DNA of 55,496 nucleotides, taken from contig JALFJR010000031.1 of the NCBI GenBank assembly GCA_022775005.1, positions 1 through 55,496 of the forward strand, written 5' to 3'. Below, in pieces: positions 27,500-36,192 of the stretch. The notes below the pieces were generated by a model that was given only the letters and a program-made list of their open reading frames with translations, had not been told where the DNA came from and searched no databases. This stretch comes from Parabacteroides sp. (GTDB lineage: Bacteria > Bacteroidota > Bacteroidia > Bacteroidales > Tannerellaceae). The translations under genes and the position numbers were made by a program. Position 1 is the first letter of the stretch, and each line of letters starts with the position of its first letter.

Positions 27500-28767
27500 G
27501 ATATAGTCTGTTCTTCGTCTGTTAATGCTCCAATTTCCGGAAGAATCGCACGTGCCTCCCGATCATTCAAAGTATCGACATCCTTCAGCCGACGCTGGAT
27601 AGCTCGTGTGCGTGTGCCCAATACCTCATCAATCTGTCCGGTAGCTGTCTGAAGATTACGTTGTGCCTTTTCCAGCATACCACCCATCTTCTCAAACTCC
27701 TTCTTAACCGCACCCAGGATGGTCCATACCTCACCCGAGTGCTTCTGGATAGCCAACGTGCGAAAGCCCATCTGTAAACTATTGAGGATGGCCGCCAAGG
27801 TAGTCGGTCCTGTAACGACCACTTTATAAGTACGTTGCAGTTCTTCCAGCAAAGAGGCTCTTCGTACCACCTCCGCATAAATGCCCTCAAACGGCAGGAA
27901 CATAATACCAAAGTCGGTCGTAGCCGGTGGAGCCAAGTATTTCTCCGAAATATCCTTGGCCATCTTTTTGATGGTCGCCTCCAACTGCTTACCGGCCACC
28001 TCTATCTGCTGCGGATCGGCCGCATCATAGGCATCCAACAGCTGCTCATACACGTCCTTCGGGAATTTAGCGTCGATGGGCAAATAGACAAACGCACGGG
28101 CATCATCTTTACCAGGCAACTTTACGGCGAACTCCACCACCGCATCCGAGCCCTTGCGGGTATGCACGTTCGCCTCATATTGCTCCGGAGCCAACAACTG
28201 CTCTAACAACATGCTTAGCTGAATCTCGCCAATATTGCCTCGTGTCTTTACGTTGCTCAACACCCGTTTCAAGCCACCTACGTCTTGCGCCAAACTCTGC
28301 ATCTCGCCCAGCCCCTTTTGCACATTCACCAACTGCTCATTGACCAACCGAAAGGACTGGCTGATGCGCTCGTTCAAGGTCTGCTGCAATTTCTCATCCA
28401 CCGTTTGCCGAATCTCCTCTAATCGCTTTTCCGCATGGTTCACCCATTCCTGCTGCCGTCTATCCAACGCCTCAAATTTCTCTTTCTGCAATTGGTTGAA
28501 GGAGGCAATGCCTCGCTCAAAAGACTCCTGGAACGCCCGCATGGAGGCGGCCAACTCCTCCCGGTTATCCTTGGCCACCAAACGGCTCTCCTCCCGATTC
28601 AACCGAAAATCCTCTCGGAAATTCTTCTCAATCCGTTCAAAAGAGTGTTGCATCTCCGCAAACAGTTTCTCCAAAGTCTCCTGTTCCTGCCGATCCTTAC
28701 GAGGTCGCCACACAATCTGCAGCACGACCACGATCAGCAAGCCCACTATAATAATTCCGTCTATCAT
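27496..28767 (-). CDS. rmuC: DNA recombination protein RmuC
   Basis: RmuC limits DNA inversions and has a predicted nuclease-related fold. The 423-residue protein has an N-terminal TM helix (IIIVGLLIVVVLQIVW), a long coiled coil (~30-170) and the RmuC domain with SNVKTRGNIGEIQLSMLLEQLLAPEQYE, YLPIDAKFPKDVYEQLLDAYD, DFGIMFLPFEGIYAEV and VVTGPTTLAAILNSLQMGFRTLAIQ (longer stretches abbreviated to their clearest parts). It is full length and first in the two-gene unit with the YfcC-type permease. Confidence 0.93.
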   Translation of the reverse strand: MIDGIIIVGLLIVVVLQIVWRPRKDRQEQETLEKLFAEMQHSFERIEKNFREDFRLNREESRLVAKDNREELAASMRAFQESFERGIASFNQLQKEKFEALDRRQQEWVNHAEKRLEEIRQTVDEKLQQTLNERISQSFRLVNEQLVNVQKGLGEMQSLAQDVGGLKRVLSNVKTRGNIGEIQLSMLLEQLLAPEQYEANVHTRKGSDAVVEFAVKLPGKDDARAFVYLPIDAKFPKDVYEQLLDAYDAADPQQIEVAGKQLEATIKKMAKDISEKYLAPPATTDFGIMFLPFEGIYAEVVRRASLLEELQRTYKVVVTGPTTLAAILNSLQMGFRTLAIQKHSGEVWTILGAVKKEFEKMGGMLEKAQRNLQTATGQIDEVLGTRTRAIQRRLKDVDTLNDREARAILPEIGALTDEEQTIS

Positions 28768-28813
28768 ACCCTTATTATGCTATTAGTCACGCTATGGTAT
28801 CCTTTTGCTGCCA

Positions 28814-28844
28814 CAAAAATAATCATTTTCCCCTATGCTTCAAC
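28814..28844 (-). promoter_or_regulatory. rmuC-yfcC promoter
   Basis: On the minus strand TATTTTTG (28821-28814) fits TAnnTTTG, with GTTG (28844-28841) 19 bases upstream. It is ~46 bases before the rmuC start. Confidence 0.65.
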
Positions 28845-28870
28845 TCTACTCTGAGTCCATTGTAACTCCG

Positions 28871-28953
28871 CTGTTCCTCTAAACCAAACTCGGTGCTCCT
28901 CTAAACCAAACTCGGTCATGCTCTAATCGTCGATTAGAGGAACAGCGGTTTTG
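28871..28953. repeat. Intergenic word array with outer inverted repeat
   Basis: CCTCTAAACCAAACTCGGT occurs twice in a row (with small variation), followed by the palindrome CTCTAATCGTCGATTAGAG (28921-28939). The ends pair: CCGCTGTTCCTC at 28869-28880 with GAGGAACAGCGG at 28937-28948, so the array can fold into one long hairpin. It separates the rmuC and MATE transcription units. Confidence 0.7.
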
Positions 28954-29047
28954 CAGCGAATTTGGTGCGAAGGAAAAGAGGGTATTCAACGAGATGACCA
29001 TTTAATCTTTAAATAAGGTTAATAACAGAACATTTCTTGGCAAAAGG

Positions 29048-29078
29048 GTTGCCGCCTATGAAATAGTTATTACATTTG
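29048..29078 (+). promoter_or_regulatory. Promoter of the MATE leader RNA
   Basis: GTTG (29048-29051), a 19-base spacer and TACATTTG (29071-29078) closely fit the Bacteroidetes consensus. Transcription should start near 29085, about 190 bases before the MATE start codon. Confidence 0.65.
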
Positions 29079-29084
29079 CAATGT

Positions 29085-29264
29085 CAACGAAAGCGAAGCC
29101 AATTGGTTTAGACCTAAAAGGTGAGTGAGTAGATGACCTCTATGGGAAGAGCGAGAGCAATTCACAGAGAGTAATGAAATAGAAGATTATTGTTTTTCAT
29201 TGGTTAAAGTTAAGGGTTAGTGTAGGAGGCCGTTGGATGTGAATCCGGCGGTCTTCATTTTTTT
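29085..29264 (+). ncRNA. Structured leader or small RNA upstream of MATE gene
   Basis: About 180 bases between a good promoter and a strong terminator, with no open frame of note. Local hairpins include GACCTAAAAGGT and TGAAA...TTTCA, and the transcript ends in the 14-bp terminator stem described below. It may be an attenuating leader of the MATE gene (13 bases further) or an independent small RNA. I do not recognise it as any known riboswitch. Confidence 0.5.
29225..29264 (+). terminator. Strong intrinsic terminator before the MATE start codon
   Basis: A 14-bp stem (29225-29238 with 29243-29256, including several G-U pairs) closed by a GTGA tetraloop (GNRA type), followed by A and seven T at 29257-29264. 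The MATE start codon is at 29278. The position suits transcription attenuation. Confidence 0.8.
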
Positions 29265-29277
29265 ATAGGATATAACA

Positions 29278-30579
29278 ATGAACAGAAAGATACTTCAGAT
29301 AGCCATTCCCTCTATTGTCTCCAATATCACCGTACCACTATTGGGTCTGGTGGACGTAGCCATTGTAGGCCATTTAGGAGCGACGGCCTATATCGGGGCG
29401 ATCGCCGTTGGAGGCATGTTATTCAGTATGCTTTATTGGCTCTTTGCCTTTCTGCGTATGGGTACCAGCGGCATGACCGCACAAGCGTATGGCCGACGAG
29501 ACCTGCAAGAGGTGTTGCTGGTATGGGAACGTGCCTTGACGATTGGTTTAGGCATAGCCCTCATTATGATTCTGCTGCAAGAGCCCATCCTGCAAGGGGC
29601 CTTCTCATGGATCGAGGCCACCGAGAAGGTGAAAGCCGGTGCCGCACGCTACTTTCGCATCTGCGTCTGGGGCGCACCGGCGGTGTTAGGGCTCTATGCG
29701 CTTTCGGGTTGGTTCATCGGGATGCAAAACACACGCCTACCCATGCTGATCGCCATCGTGCAAAACCTGGTCAACATCGCCAGCAGCCTTTGCTTCGTGT
29801 TCCTGCTCCACATGAAGATCGAGGGCGTGGCTCTGGGCACCCTGTTGGCGCAATACACCGGATTCCTGTTGGGCTTGGGCCTTTGGCTACGCTACTACGG
29901 TCGTTTACGCGGTTATCAGCAGGGGAAATCGTTTTGGCAAGCCGCAGCCATGCGCCGTTTCTTCCTGATCAATCGAGACATCTTCCTGCGTACCCTTTGT
30001 TTGGTGGGTGTAACGACATGCTTCACCTCCGCCGGTGCACGCCAAGGCGAAGTGATCTTAGCGGTCAACACCCTCTTGATGCAACTTTTCACGCTCTACT
30101 CCTACTTCATGGATGGATTCGCCTATGCCGGAGAGGCTTTGGGAGGTCGCTTTATCGGCGCACAAAACACCTCGGGATTGCGACGCTGCGTGCGGCTGCT
30201 TTTCGCATGGGGAATCGGGTTAGCGATAGGCTTCACCCTGCTGTATGCCTTAGGCGGGCAACGCTTCTTGGGCCTATTGACGGATGACCGGGCGGTATTG
30301 GCCGCTACGGGCGATTACGCCGTTTGGGCGATGGCAATCCCCCTCTGTGGCTTCGCCGCCTTCATCTGGGATGGCTTCTTCATTGGCGCTACCGCCACCA
30401 GCTGGATGTTTCGAGCGATGCTGATCGCCTCCGGCAGTTTCTTCCTGCTTTATACTACGCTTCATGGCCACTTAGGCAATCATGCCCTGTGGATCGCCTT
30501 CCTGAGCTATCTCTCCCTGCGTGGCATAGTGCAAACCTGGGCCTGGCACTTCCGATTACACCCTACCAGATCCCGATGA
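29278..30579 (+). CDS. MATE-family efflux transporter
   Basis: A 433-residue inner-membrane protein with ~12 TM helices in the DinF-like branch of MATE exporters. Characteristic segments are LQIAIPSIVSNITVPLLGLV, DVAIVGHLGATAYIGAIAVG, GTSGMTAQAYGRRD and WFIGMQNTRLPMLIAIVQNLVN (shown in part). MATE pumps export cationic drugs or metabolites using Na+ or H+ gradients, and the substrate here is unknown. It starts 13 bases after a strong terminator, so expression probably depends on read-through or anti-termination in the leader. Confidence 0.92.
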   Translation: MNRKILQIAIPSIVSNITVPLLGLVDVAIVGHLGATAYIGAIAVGGMLFSMLYWLFAFLRMGTSGMTAQAYGRRDLQEVLLVWERALTIGLGIALIMILLQEPILQGAFSWIEATEKVKAGAARYFRICVWGAPAVLGLYALSGWFIGMQNTRLPMLIAIVQNLVNIASSLCFVFLLHMKIEGVALGTLLAQYTGFLLGLGLWLRYYGRLRGYQQGKSFWQAAAMRRFFLINRDIFLRTLCLVGVTTCFTSAGARQGEVILAVNTLLMQLFTLYSYFMDGFAYAGEALGGRFIGAQNTSGLRRCVRLLFAWGIGLAIGFTLLYALGGQRFLGLLTDDRAVLAATGDYAVWAMAIPLCGFAAFIWDGFFIGATATSWMFRAMLIASGSFFLLYTTLHGHLGNHALWIAFLSYLSLRGIVQTWAWHFRLHPTRSR

Positions 30580-30609
30580 ATCATCCAAGGGATTTCATGC
30601 CCGCTGCCG

Positions 30610-30641
30610 TTTGGCCAATTGCCAGCGAATGTGTAGCTTTG
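30610..30641 (+). promoter_or_regulatory. Toxin-antitoxin promoter
   Basis: TTTG (30610-30613), a 20-base spacer and TAGCTTTG (30634-30641) match the consensus, ~20 bases before the antitoxin ATG. A Shine-Dalgarno-like GAGGAGG at 30651-30657, unusual for Bacteroidetes, precedes the start. Confidence 0.75.
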
Positions 30642-30661
30642 CGGCATAAAGAGGAGGAATC

Positions 30662-30943
30662 ATGACACATACAGTTACAATTGATCAAAGATACTATGAA
30701 AGTGCAATGGCCTATGCCAAATTGCATGACATCAGTATGACCAGTGTAGTAGAACAAGGATTATCCCTGTTGTTCAATCAATACAAAACAAAAAACGCAT
30801 CCAAATCTATAGCCAAACACACCGATTGGGAAGCTGCTATGTCTTAGTCTTATATCAAGACATTATCAGCCCGAGGAGGTGATCCCGTCCCTGTTGACGA
30901 AAAAGGAATTGAAGCGCTAATAGATGCAAAGTACGCACAATGA
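30662..30943 (+). pseudogene. DUF6364-like antitoxin interrupted by an in-frame TAG
   Basis: The first 61 codons (MTHTVTIDQRYYESAMAYAK...) look like the ribbon-helix-helix DUF6364 antitoxin class that pairs with PIN toxins. A TAG at 30845-30847 stops it. The same frame then continues SYIKTLSARGGDPVPVDEKG and on to YAQ, ending in TGA at 30941-30943, which overlaps the toxin ATG in ATGA fashion. The tail (SxKGGxPVPxDExGI type) is what I expect of intact family members, and it usually forms the toxin-binding part. The bases TCTTAGTCTTA around the stop suggest a 6-base insertion or duplication. Loss of the tail could leave the toxin unchecked, unless the stop is read through or the toxin is inactive. 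Confidence 0.65.
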
Positions 30944-31323
30944 AGGTCTATATCGACACAAATATATTGATAGATCTTGTATGCCTTAGGGAACCTTTCG
31001 CTGAGCAAGCCCAAAAACTGTTTGCTTTAGGCTATATAGGCAAGCTATCTTTGATAACGTCTGCGCTTTCCTTTGTAAATACCATCTATATTGGGAGGAA
31101 ATACAATTATGTAGATGTTCGAGAAAAGCTGAATGAAATATCCCAATTCGTACATGTTGCAGATTTAAAAGGTGACACTGCTATCTGGGCCTTGTCGTGC
31201 CCTTGGAAAGATTATGAAGATGCAACGCAAAGCCAAAGCGCAGTGATCGAATCAGCCGATTGCATTGTCACTCGCAACAAGAAGGATTTTTTGCTCTCCC
31301 CTATACCGGTTCTATACCATTGA
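30940..31323 (+). CDS. PIN-domain toxin (predicted ribonuclease)
   Basis: 127 residues with the PIN fold: MKVYIDTNILIDLV (catalytic Asp6), the helix EPFAEQAQKLFALG, then KDYEDATQSQSAVIESADCIVTRNKKDF with the later acidic residues. PIN toxins cut RNA to stop growth and are held by a partner antitoxin. It overlaps the reconstructed antitoxin by four bases, the usual pairing, and its own frame looks intact. The acidic set is complete enough that activity cannot be ruled out. Confidence 0.85.
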   Translation: MKVYIDTNILIDLVCLREPFAEQAQKLFALGYIGKLSLITSALSFVNTIYIGRKYNYVDVREKLNEISQFVHVADLKGDTAIWALSCPWKDYEDATQSQSAVIESADCIVTRNKKDFLLSPIPVLYH

Positions 31324-31841
31324 AGAACTATGGCAGCGACTCATGGAATAATCCACAAGATGGTTCTTACCACCGCTCCGCGGTTCTATTCGATGGGAAT
31401 TGTTTACCGGGGGTTACGCCACAGGCTTCACCCCCATTCAACCCCGTAGAGACGTTGCGTGCAACGTCTCCTGAAATACCTTCTGAACAAGCATTGAGAC
31501 GTAGCACGCTACGGGTATCGAAATTTCATGTAGTCATGTAGGGGGTGTATATGGTATTTTCCGAGACGTAGCGTGCTATGTCTCGGAAAATACCATCAGA
31601 AAATTCATTGGTTCTGTTCGATGGGGCTAGTTTATTGGGGGGTATGCCATCCGTGCCGTGGGTTGTTACCCACGGCTGTATTCCAGCGCTCCTACGGAGC
31701 TTTTACAAAACGGATGGGGAGCACCGGAGGTGCGAAAAGAGAGTAGCCGGGGGTGAAGCCTGTCAGGGCGTACCCCCCGGTTTGCGTGTTCCATCCCCAT
31801 TTGGAACCGCGGAGCGGTGGCCAGCGATCGCCACAGGGCAT
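31324..31841. repeat. Intergenic REP/palindrome region
   Basis: No gene is seen in this stretch. It holds 22-base GAGACG-type palindromes at 31449-31470 and 31561-31586 and a half-decayed one at 31496-31513. A direct repeat begins GGTTCTnTTCGATGGG at about 31383 and again at about 31613, each followed by a GGGGnnTAnGCC word. Also present are GCCGTGGGTTGTTACCCACGGC (imperfect palindrome near 31655) and CGCTCCTACGGAGC. Together they form a patchwork of repeat words typical of Bacteroidales intergenic DNA. Confidence 0.75.
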
Positions 31842-31876
31842 AAAAAAAGCCGCCCCCGGTTGATTGGAGGGCGGCT
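31842..31876 (-). terminator. Terminator of the fimbrillin-like gene
   Basis: Stem AGCCGCCC (31848-31855) with GGGCGGCT (31869-31876). A run of A at 31842-31848 gives a T tract on the minus strand. It is positioned ~85 bases after the stop of the 31962 gene. Confidence 0.75.
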
Positions 31877-31961
31877 CCACTTCTCCATGAAGGAAGGGAT
31901 TGTTTAGCTAATATTTAACGCAACAGGTTGCGTCCCTACTTTTCAATAGGTTGTTGTTGAA

Positions 31962-34900
31962 TTATTGCGTAATAGCAACACCATCAATAGTCAGCTTACC
32001 ACTGCCATTTTGAGGCACAAAACGACCATAGAGGTTGCTATGTTTAGGAGCTGTCTTGCCGTCTTGCGTCAACTCATTGTCGATTGCTGTAATGTTGGAG
32101 ATTGTTACCTCACCAACATTCGCTGTACCGACAACCACACCGACACGCCAGCTGCCGTCATCCTTTGAATTGAGTGTACAGTTGGTTACGGTACAGTTTG
32201 TAATAGTAGTAAATGTCCACGCATTATTACCTGCATGACCATTGATAGCGCCTACAGAACCGTTAGCCGTGATTTTGCTGTCCTTTACGCTGCAATCCTC
32301 AATAGTAACATAGGTCTTAACTGGACCATCATTCTCTTTATTATATCCCGCTGTCCAGCCAATCAAACCACCTACACGTGCACTTCCTGTACTGGTTACA
32401 TTCGCATTCTTCAGATGACAATTTTCCAAAGTAATCGTTGGCATGCTGTCAATAGTCTTGATAAAGTAGCCCCAACCAAGAGTATCTGTGCTATTATTAA
32501 TCGTCACTTCTGTACCATCAATCGTCAAATCATTGATGATGATACCTGATCTACCCGCAAAACCACCTGCAAACAAAGCATCTTTCAGCTTTTTAATCAT
32601 ATGGTTATTTCCCTCGACGGTAACTACACCTGCACCTACCTGGCCATCTACCATAACAGGAGTCCAATTAACCTCTGAGAAATCCAAATTAGCTGTAATC
32701 GAGATAGTTCTATCACCTGTCCCACTACCAGCTGCCTCTAAAACAGACTTAAGAACGGATGCTGTGCCGACAACGTGTATCTTGGTAACAGCTAAAGCAT
32801 CCTCGCCATCATAATAGGAGTATGGCTTATCACCATATCCACCAACAAGTGCACCTAATGTTGTCGGAACAGCCTCTGCGTAACCATTTGTGTTATCTTG
32901 AATCAAGGTCACATTGCTTACTGAGCAGACTGTCACGTTATCCTTATTTCCTGCATAACCTACTATACCACCCAGCTCACGATAGCCCTTGATCGTTACA
33001 TTGCTTACGGAACAATTCTCTACATTTGAGTTTGCATCCATATGGCCCACAATACCACCTGCCTTATCGCCATTGTCATAATCAGTTTCACTATTAGTCT
33101 TAAGATGGGGTGTGCAAACGAACTCTGAACTTTCCACCGTACAGTTCTTTATAGCACCCTTCTCAACATAGCCTGCAATACCAGCCACATAGTGAAGACT
33201 TTTTGCCGAAGAGTTTCTGACAGTAACATTTTCAATCGATCCAGAAGGGTAAATTGAGCCTGCTACAACAGCCACTCCGTTATCTGTTATGTTGCTTGCA
33301 TTACCTGTTGATTGACTTGAAATCGTTGCGCCATCAATCGTGAAATTCTTGGCTGTACCGTTTAAAGCACCGAAGAAACCAGCGGCTTGATATACATCAC
33401 CTATTGCAACCTTGAAATTCTTAATCGTAAAATTCTGTCCATCAAATGTACCTTTGAACTTTTTAGCATCGTCAGCATTTAAGCCTATCGGTGTCCAAGT
33501 GGCATTATTCAAATCAATGTCGGCACCTAAATAAACAGTTCTGCCTGCATAGGTATCGCCTGCATTTACTGCCTCGGCGAAAGCGAAGAGCTCTTCCGCT
33601 GAAGTAATCGTAGATTGTACGATTATTTTTCCATCGGTAGGTGTATTGGTCAATTCACCACCTGCCAGGAAGACAATCGTCGTGGCATCTCCATTATCTG
33701 TTTCACGTGTGATCGTACCTACCTTACCACCCTTCTCGATGCGGACATTACCTTGCTTTACATTCAAGGTTCCGATTACTGTACCTGGGCCAACAACTAA
33801 CGTGTTTGAAGCGGTCTCAGCTGTCATTGTAGTTACCTTCACGCCATTGACATAAACCGTTGATTGCGGTAATTGGATATTTGACTCAGTGATAGCCTCA
33901 CTAGCTCCCAGGGATTCTGGAATCGTGATATGCACAGTGGCAGGACCACGGTTATTAGATTCGCCTTGTCCAGTAGTGTTATATTTGAATACATAACCCG
34001 ACATGATTGGCTTCTCCAATACAAGTTCGATCACCTCTGTATTCTCCTGTGCATAAGTTTGCGGGACGATACCTTCAGAACTTTCGGCAGAAGGAAGCTC
34101 TTCCGTCAGCGTTACTTTTGCTGCACCATCCGCAAATGCTGCAGCAGCTGCTGCTTCTGAATCAACCTCTCGCTCCTTGATTTCAATATTTTGCTCAGGA
34201 GGCTGAGGAGTATTGAAATTCTCATCGATCATAACATTAAATTTTCCGGTTGCAGTCAACAGGTTACCATAGATATTGGTGCGATAGTTCATGCGAACCG
34301 GTACACTCTGTACACTCAAGCCATCTCCTTCCGCATCCTTTACCTTCATATTGACATCGGCCAAAACAATCTGAGCCGTAGCATCTGCAGCATTATTCAC
34401 CAAGAAATAGGTGATTGCCAAATAGAAATATTGAATGGCATCCTGTGTTCCTGGATCTACAACTGCGTTATCTTTAATCCATAAACTTGAAGAAGATGAA
34501 ACAGTCTCACCTGACACAGAGAAAGGAACATCAGCAAAGTTAAATGATACACCCTCTTCTGCATTAGACACGCTCGGCTTTTCATCAGGATTGAAGGATA
34601 AAGGTGGAGTCAAAGTTTGAGCCGCAGAAGCAATCGTGATGCTGGTCTGATTGACAGATAGACCTCCGTTTTTAGCGGCTATAATATCCTTTGCCGTTGT
34701 CAAGAAATTGAGCTGCGCAAAAGGACGATGCAAAGTCACATCCTCTTGAAAAGAATCGGTTACAGTTTTTGTCTTTACCGCATAAAAGGCATCACGCTTC
34801 TCTTCATTCGCTGCAGCATTTACGTAGGATACTTTTACCGTATGACCGTCAAAAGAGTAAGGAGCACCAGTTTCACCGGATGTATATGCTTGTGACCAGA

Positions 34901-35221
34901 AAAGGAAATGGTAGGTTTTGCCTTTTACCAATGCAAAATTCACCTCCTTTGTCAAGTCATCTTCCATCTGTACATCGTTCTTGGCCAAGGTATTAATCTC
35001 ATCTCCTACAGACCCATTATTATCCTCAAAGACACGGACAAACAATTGCTTTGCCGTTTTTCCATCACTAATGGCTTTCGTCTGGATCCCATCCGCCAGG
35101 TTGACGGAGAAGGAGACGAGGGCCTCGTTTCCACTGCCGCTCAGCGCTTCATTCTCGTCTGAGCAGGACGGCGAGAGCAATAATCCGATTGCTGCGATCG
35201 CCGAAAAATAAACTTTTTCAT
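31962..35221 (-). pseudogene. Fimbrillin-like (DUF6562) lipoprotein with GLUG repeats; signal peptide frameshifted
   Basis: The main frame (31962-35180, ~1072 codons) encodes a DUF6562/fimbrillin-like N-terminal domain (VSFSVNLADGIQTKAIS, DAFYAVKTKTV, LHRPFAQLNFLTT), a low-complexity link (EAAAAAAFADGAA) and a long beta-helix with GLUG-like repeats (AGGIVGHMDANSNVENC, LGGIVGYAGN). This layout suits a tip or accessory fimbrial protein. The frame lacks a usable start. ATG at 35221-35219 reads MKKFIF and then shifts at a T5 run (35208-35204). One added T gives MKKFIFSAIAAIGLLL and then SPSCSDENEA, an ideal lipoprotein signal. So the gene is off by one base: mutation, phase variation or sequencing error. 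If the TTG at 35180 were used, no signal peptide would be made. Confidence 0.75.
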
Positions 35222-35279
35222 TTTGTTTGTAATTAATGCATTAACAATTAGTTAGTTTCATTTTGATAGTATGAGTTTG

Positions 35280-35360
35280 CGGGTCAAGCCTGCAATGACA
35301 CGCCCCGCGGTTTTTATCGGACTGATAAATGAGCGTTTATCGGTCGCGTAAATGCGGGAC
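35280..35360. repeat. Intergenic repeat words upstream of the fimbrillin-like gene
   Basis: GCGGGTCAAGCCTGC-type palindromic word near 35280, then TTTATCGGACTGATAAA and a second TTTATCGG. The GGTCAAGCC family recurs at ~38056 and ~38114. Confidence 0.5.
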
Positions 35361-35363
35361 GGA

Positions 35364-36143
35364 TCAGACGACATCCGGATTCTCCGGCTCCGGCTCACCT
35401 GCCACGGTCAGCGGATAGGGGAAGCGGTTGCGCCGCACCTCCTTCAGCAGGACCGCACTGTTGCCACCGTATTGCGAGGCGATCTCGAGATAGTAGGTGC
35501 CGGGCGCCAACTGCGGGATGATGAAGGAGAAGTTCTTCGGCTCGTCGCGCAACAGCGAGGTGACAGCCACGGCGGTCTCCTCCTGCGTCTCGGCATTGAT
35601 GAAGAAGAAGCCAACCTCCTTCCCCGGCTCGCCCACCACCTTGACGCGTGTGCCCTTGCCATTGAGACCTCCGCCGGGGGTGAGCTGCTTGTTGATGAGG
35701 CCGGTAGCCACGTCGGTAATGGTGGAGATGGTGGGCAGGCCCTCCTCGATGTGGCTCACGATAACGGTCACCTCCGACAGCTCCTTGCGGATGGCTGCCG
35801 TGGGGGTGGAGCGGAGCACGACGCTGTGCTTTTCCGGATCGAACTGCGCTAAGGGGCCTACGAAGCTGCCCTCCACGCCTACGCTGTTGTTGGTGAATCC
35901 AAACTCCACCGTGGCACCACCTAACAGCTCGGTCTTGGCAGTGGCCAAGAGCACGTCATAGAGGGTGTGCATCTCGGAGGCGGAGTATTTCTCGCCCATC
36001 TTGGGCTGCGCCAACTTGCAGATGTCGTCGATGCTGCGTGTGCCTACATACTGGGTGTTGAACGTGTAATCGTCCTCGCGGGCGGTCAGCTTGTTGGGAA
36101 CAAGTCGCCCGGTAATGCTACGTAATTTCGGATCTGTTGCCAT
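35364..36143 (-). CDS. HU-like DNA-binding domain plus DUF4469 protein
   Basis: A 259-residue protein with no signal peptide. Residues ~1-120 resemble the HU/IHF-like domain of Bacteroides proteins (LTAREDDYTFNTQYVGTRSIDDICK, TVEFGFTNNSVGVEGSF, shown in part). Residues ~130-235 are DUF4469, an Ig-like domain (GLINKQLTPGGGLNGKGTRVKV, TSLLRDEPKNFSF, LAPGTYYLEIASQYG). The pairing is common in Bacteroidales but its role is unclear. The gene lies inside a fimbria-like locus and is visibly richer in G+C than the genes to its left, so it may have a separate origin. It could regulate the locus by DNA binding, as inference. Confidence 0.75.
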   Translation of the reverse strand: MATDPKLRSITGRLVPNKLTAREDDYTFNTQYVGTRSIDDICKLAQPKMGEKYSASEMHTLYDVLLATAKTELLGGATVEFGFTNNSVGVEGSFVGPLAQFDPEKHSVVLRSTPTAAIRKELSEVTVIVSHIEEGLPTISTITDVATGLINKQLTPGGGLNGKGTRVKVVGEPGKEVGFFFINAETQEETAVAVTSLLRDEPKNFSFIIPQLAPGTYYLEIASQYGGNSAVLLKEVRRNRFPYPLTVAGEPEPENPDVV

Positions 36144-36192
36144 AATTCCTATTGTTTTATGTTAGACAAATGAGTATATCGTTTTAATTGCT

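Noticed and set aside
29085-29264. Known riboswitch (TPP, cobalamin, guanidine) ahead of MATE
   Set aside because: None of the remembered core motifs of these classes is visible.
31260-31907. Two plus-strand frames of ~93-109 codons after the PIN toxin
   Set aside because: They lie in REP-type repeats; the similar start segments come from a DNA direct repeat, not protein conservation.
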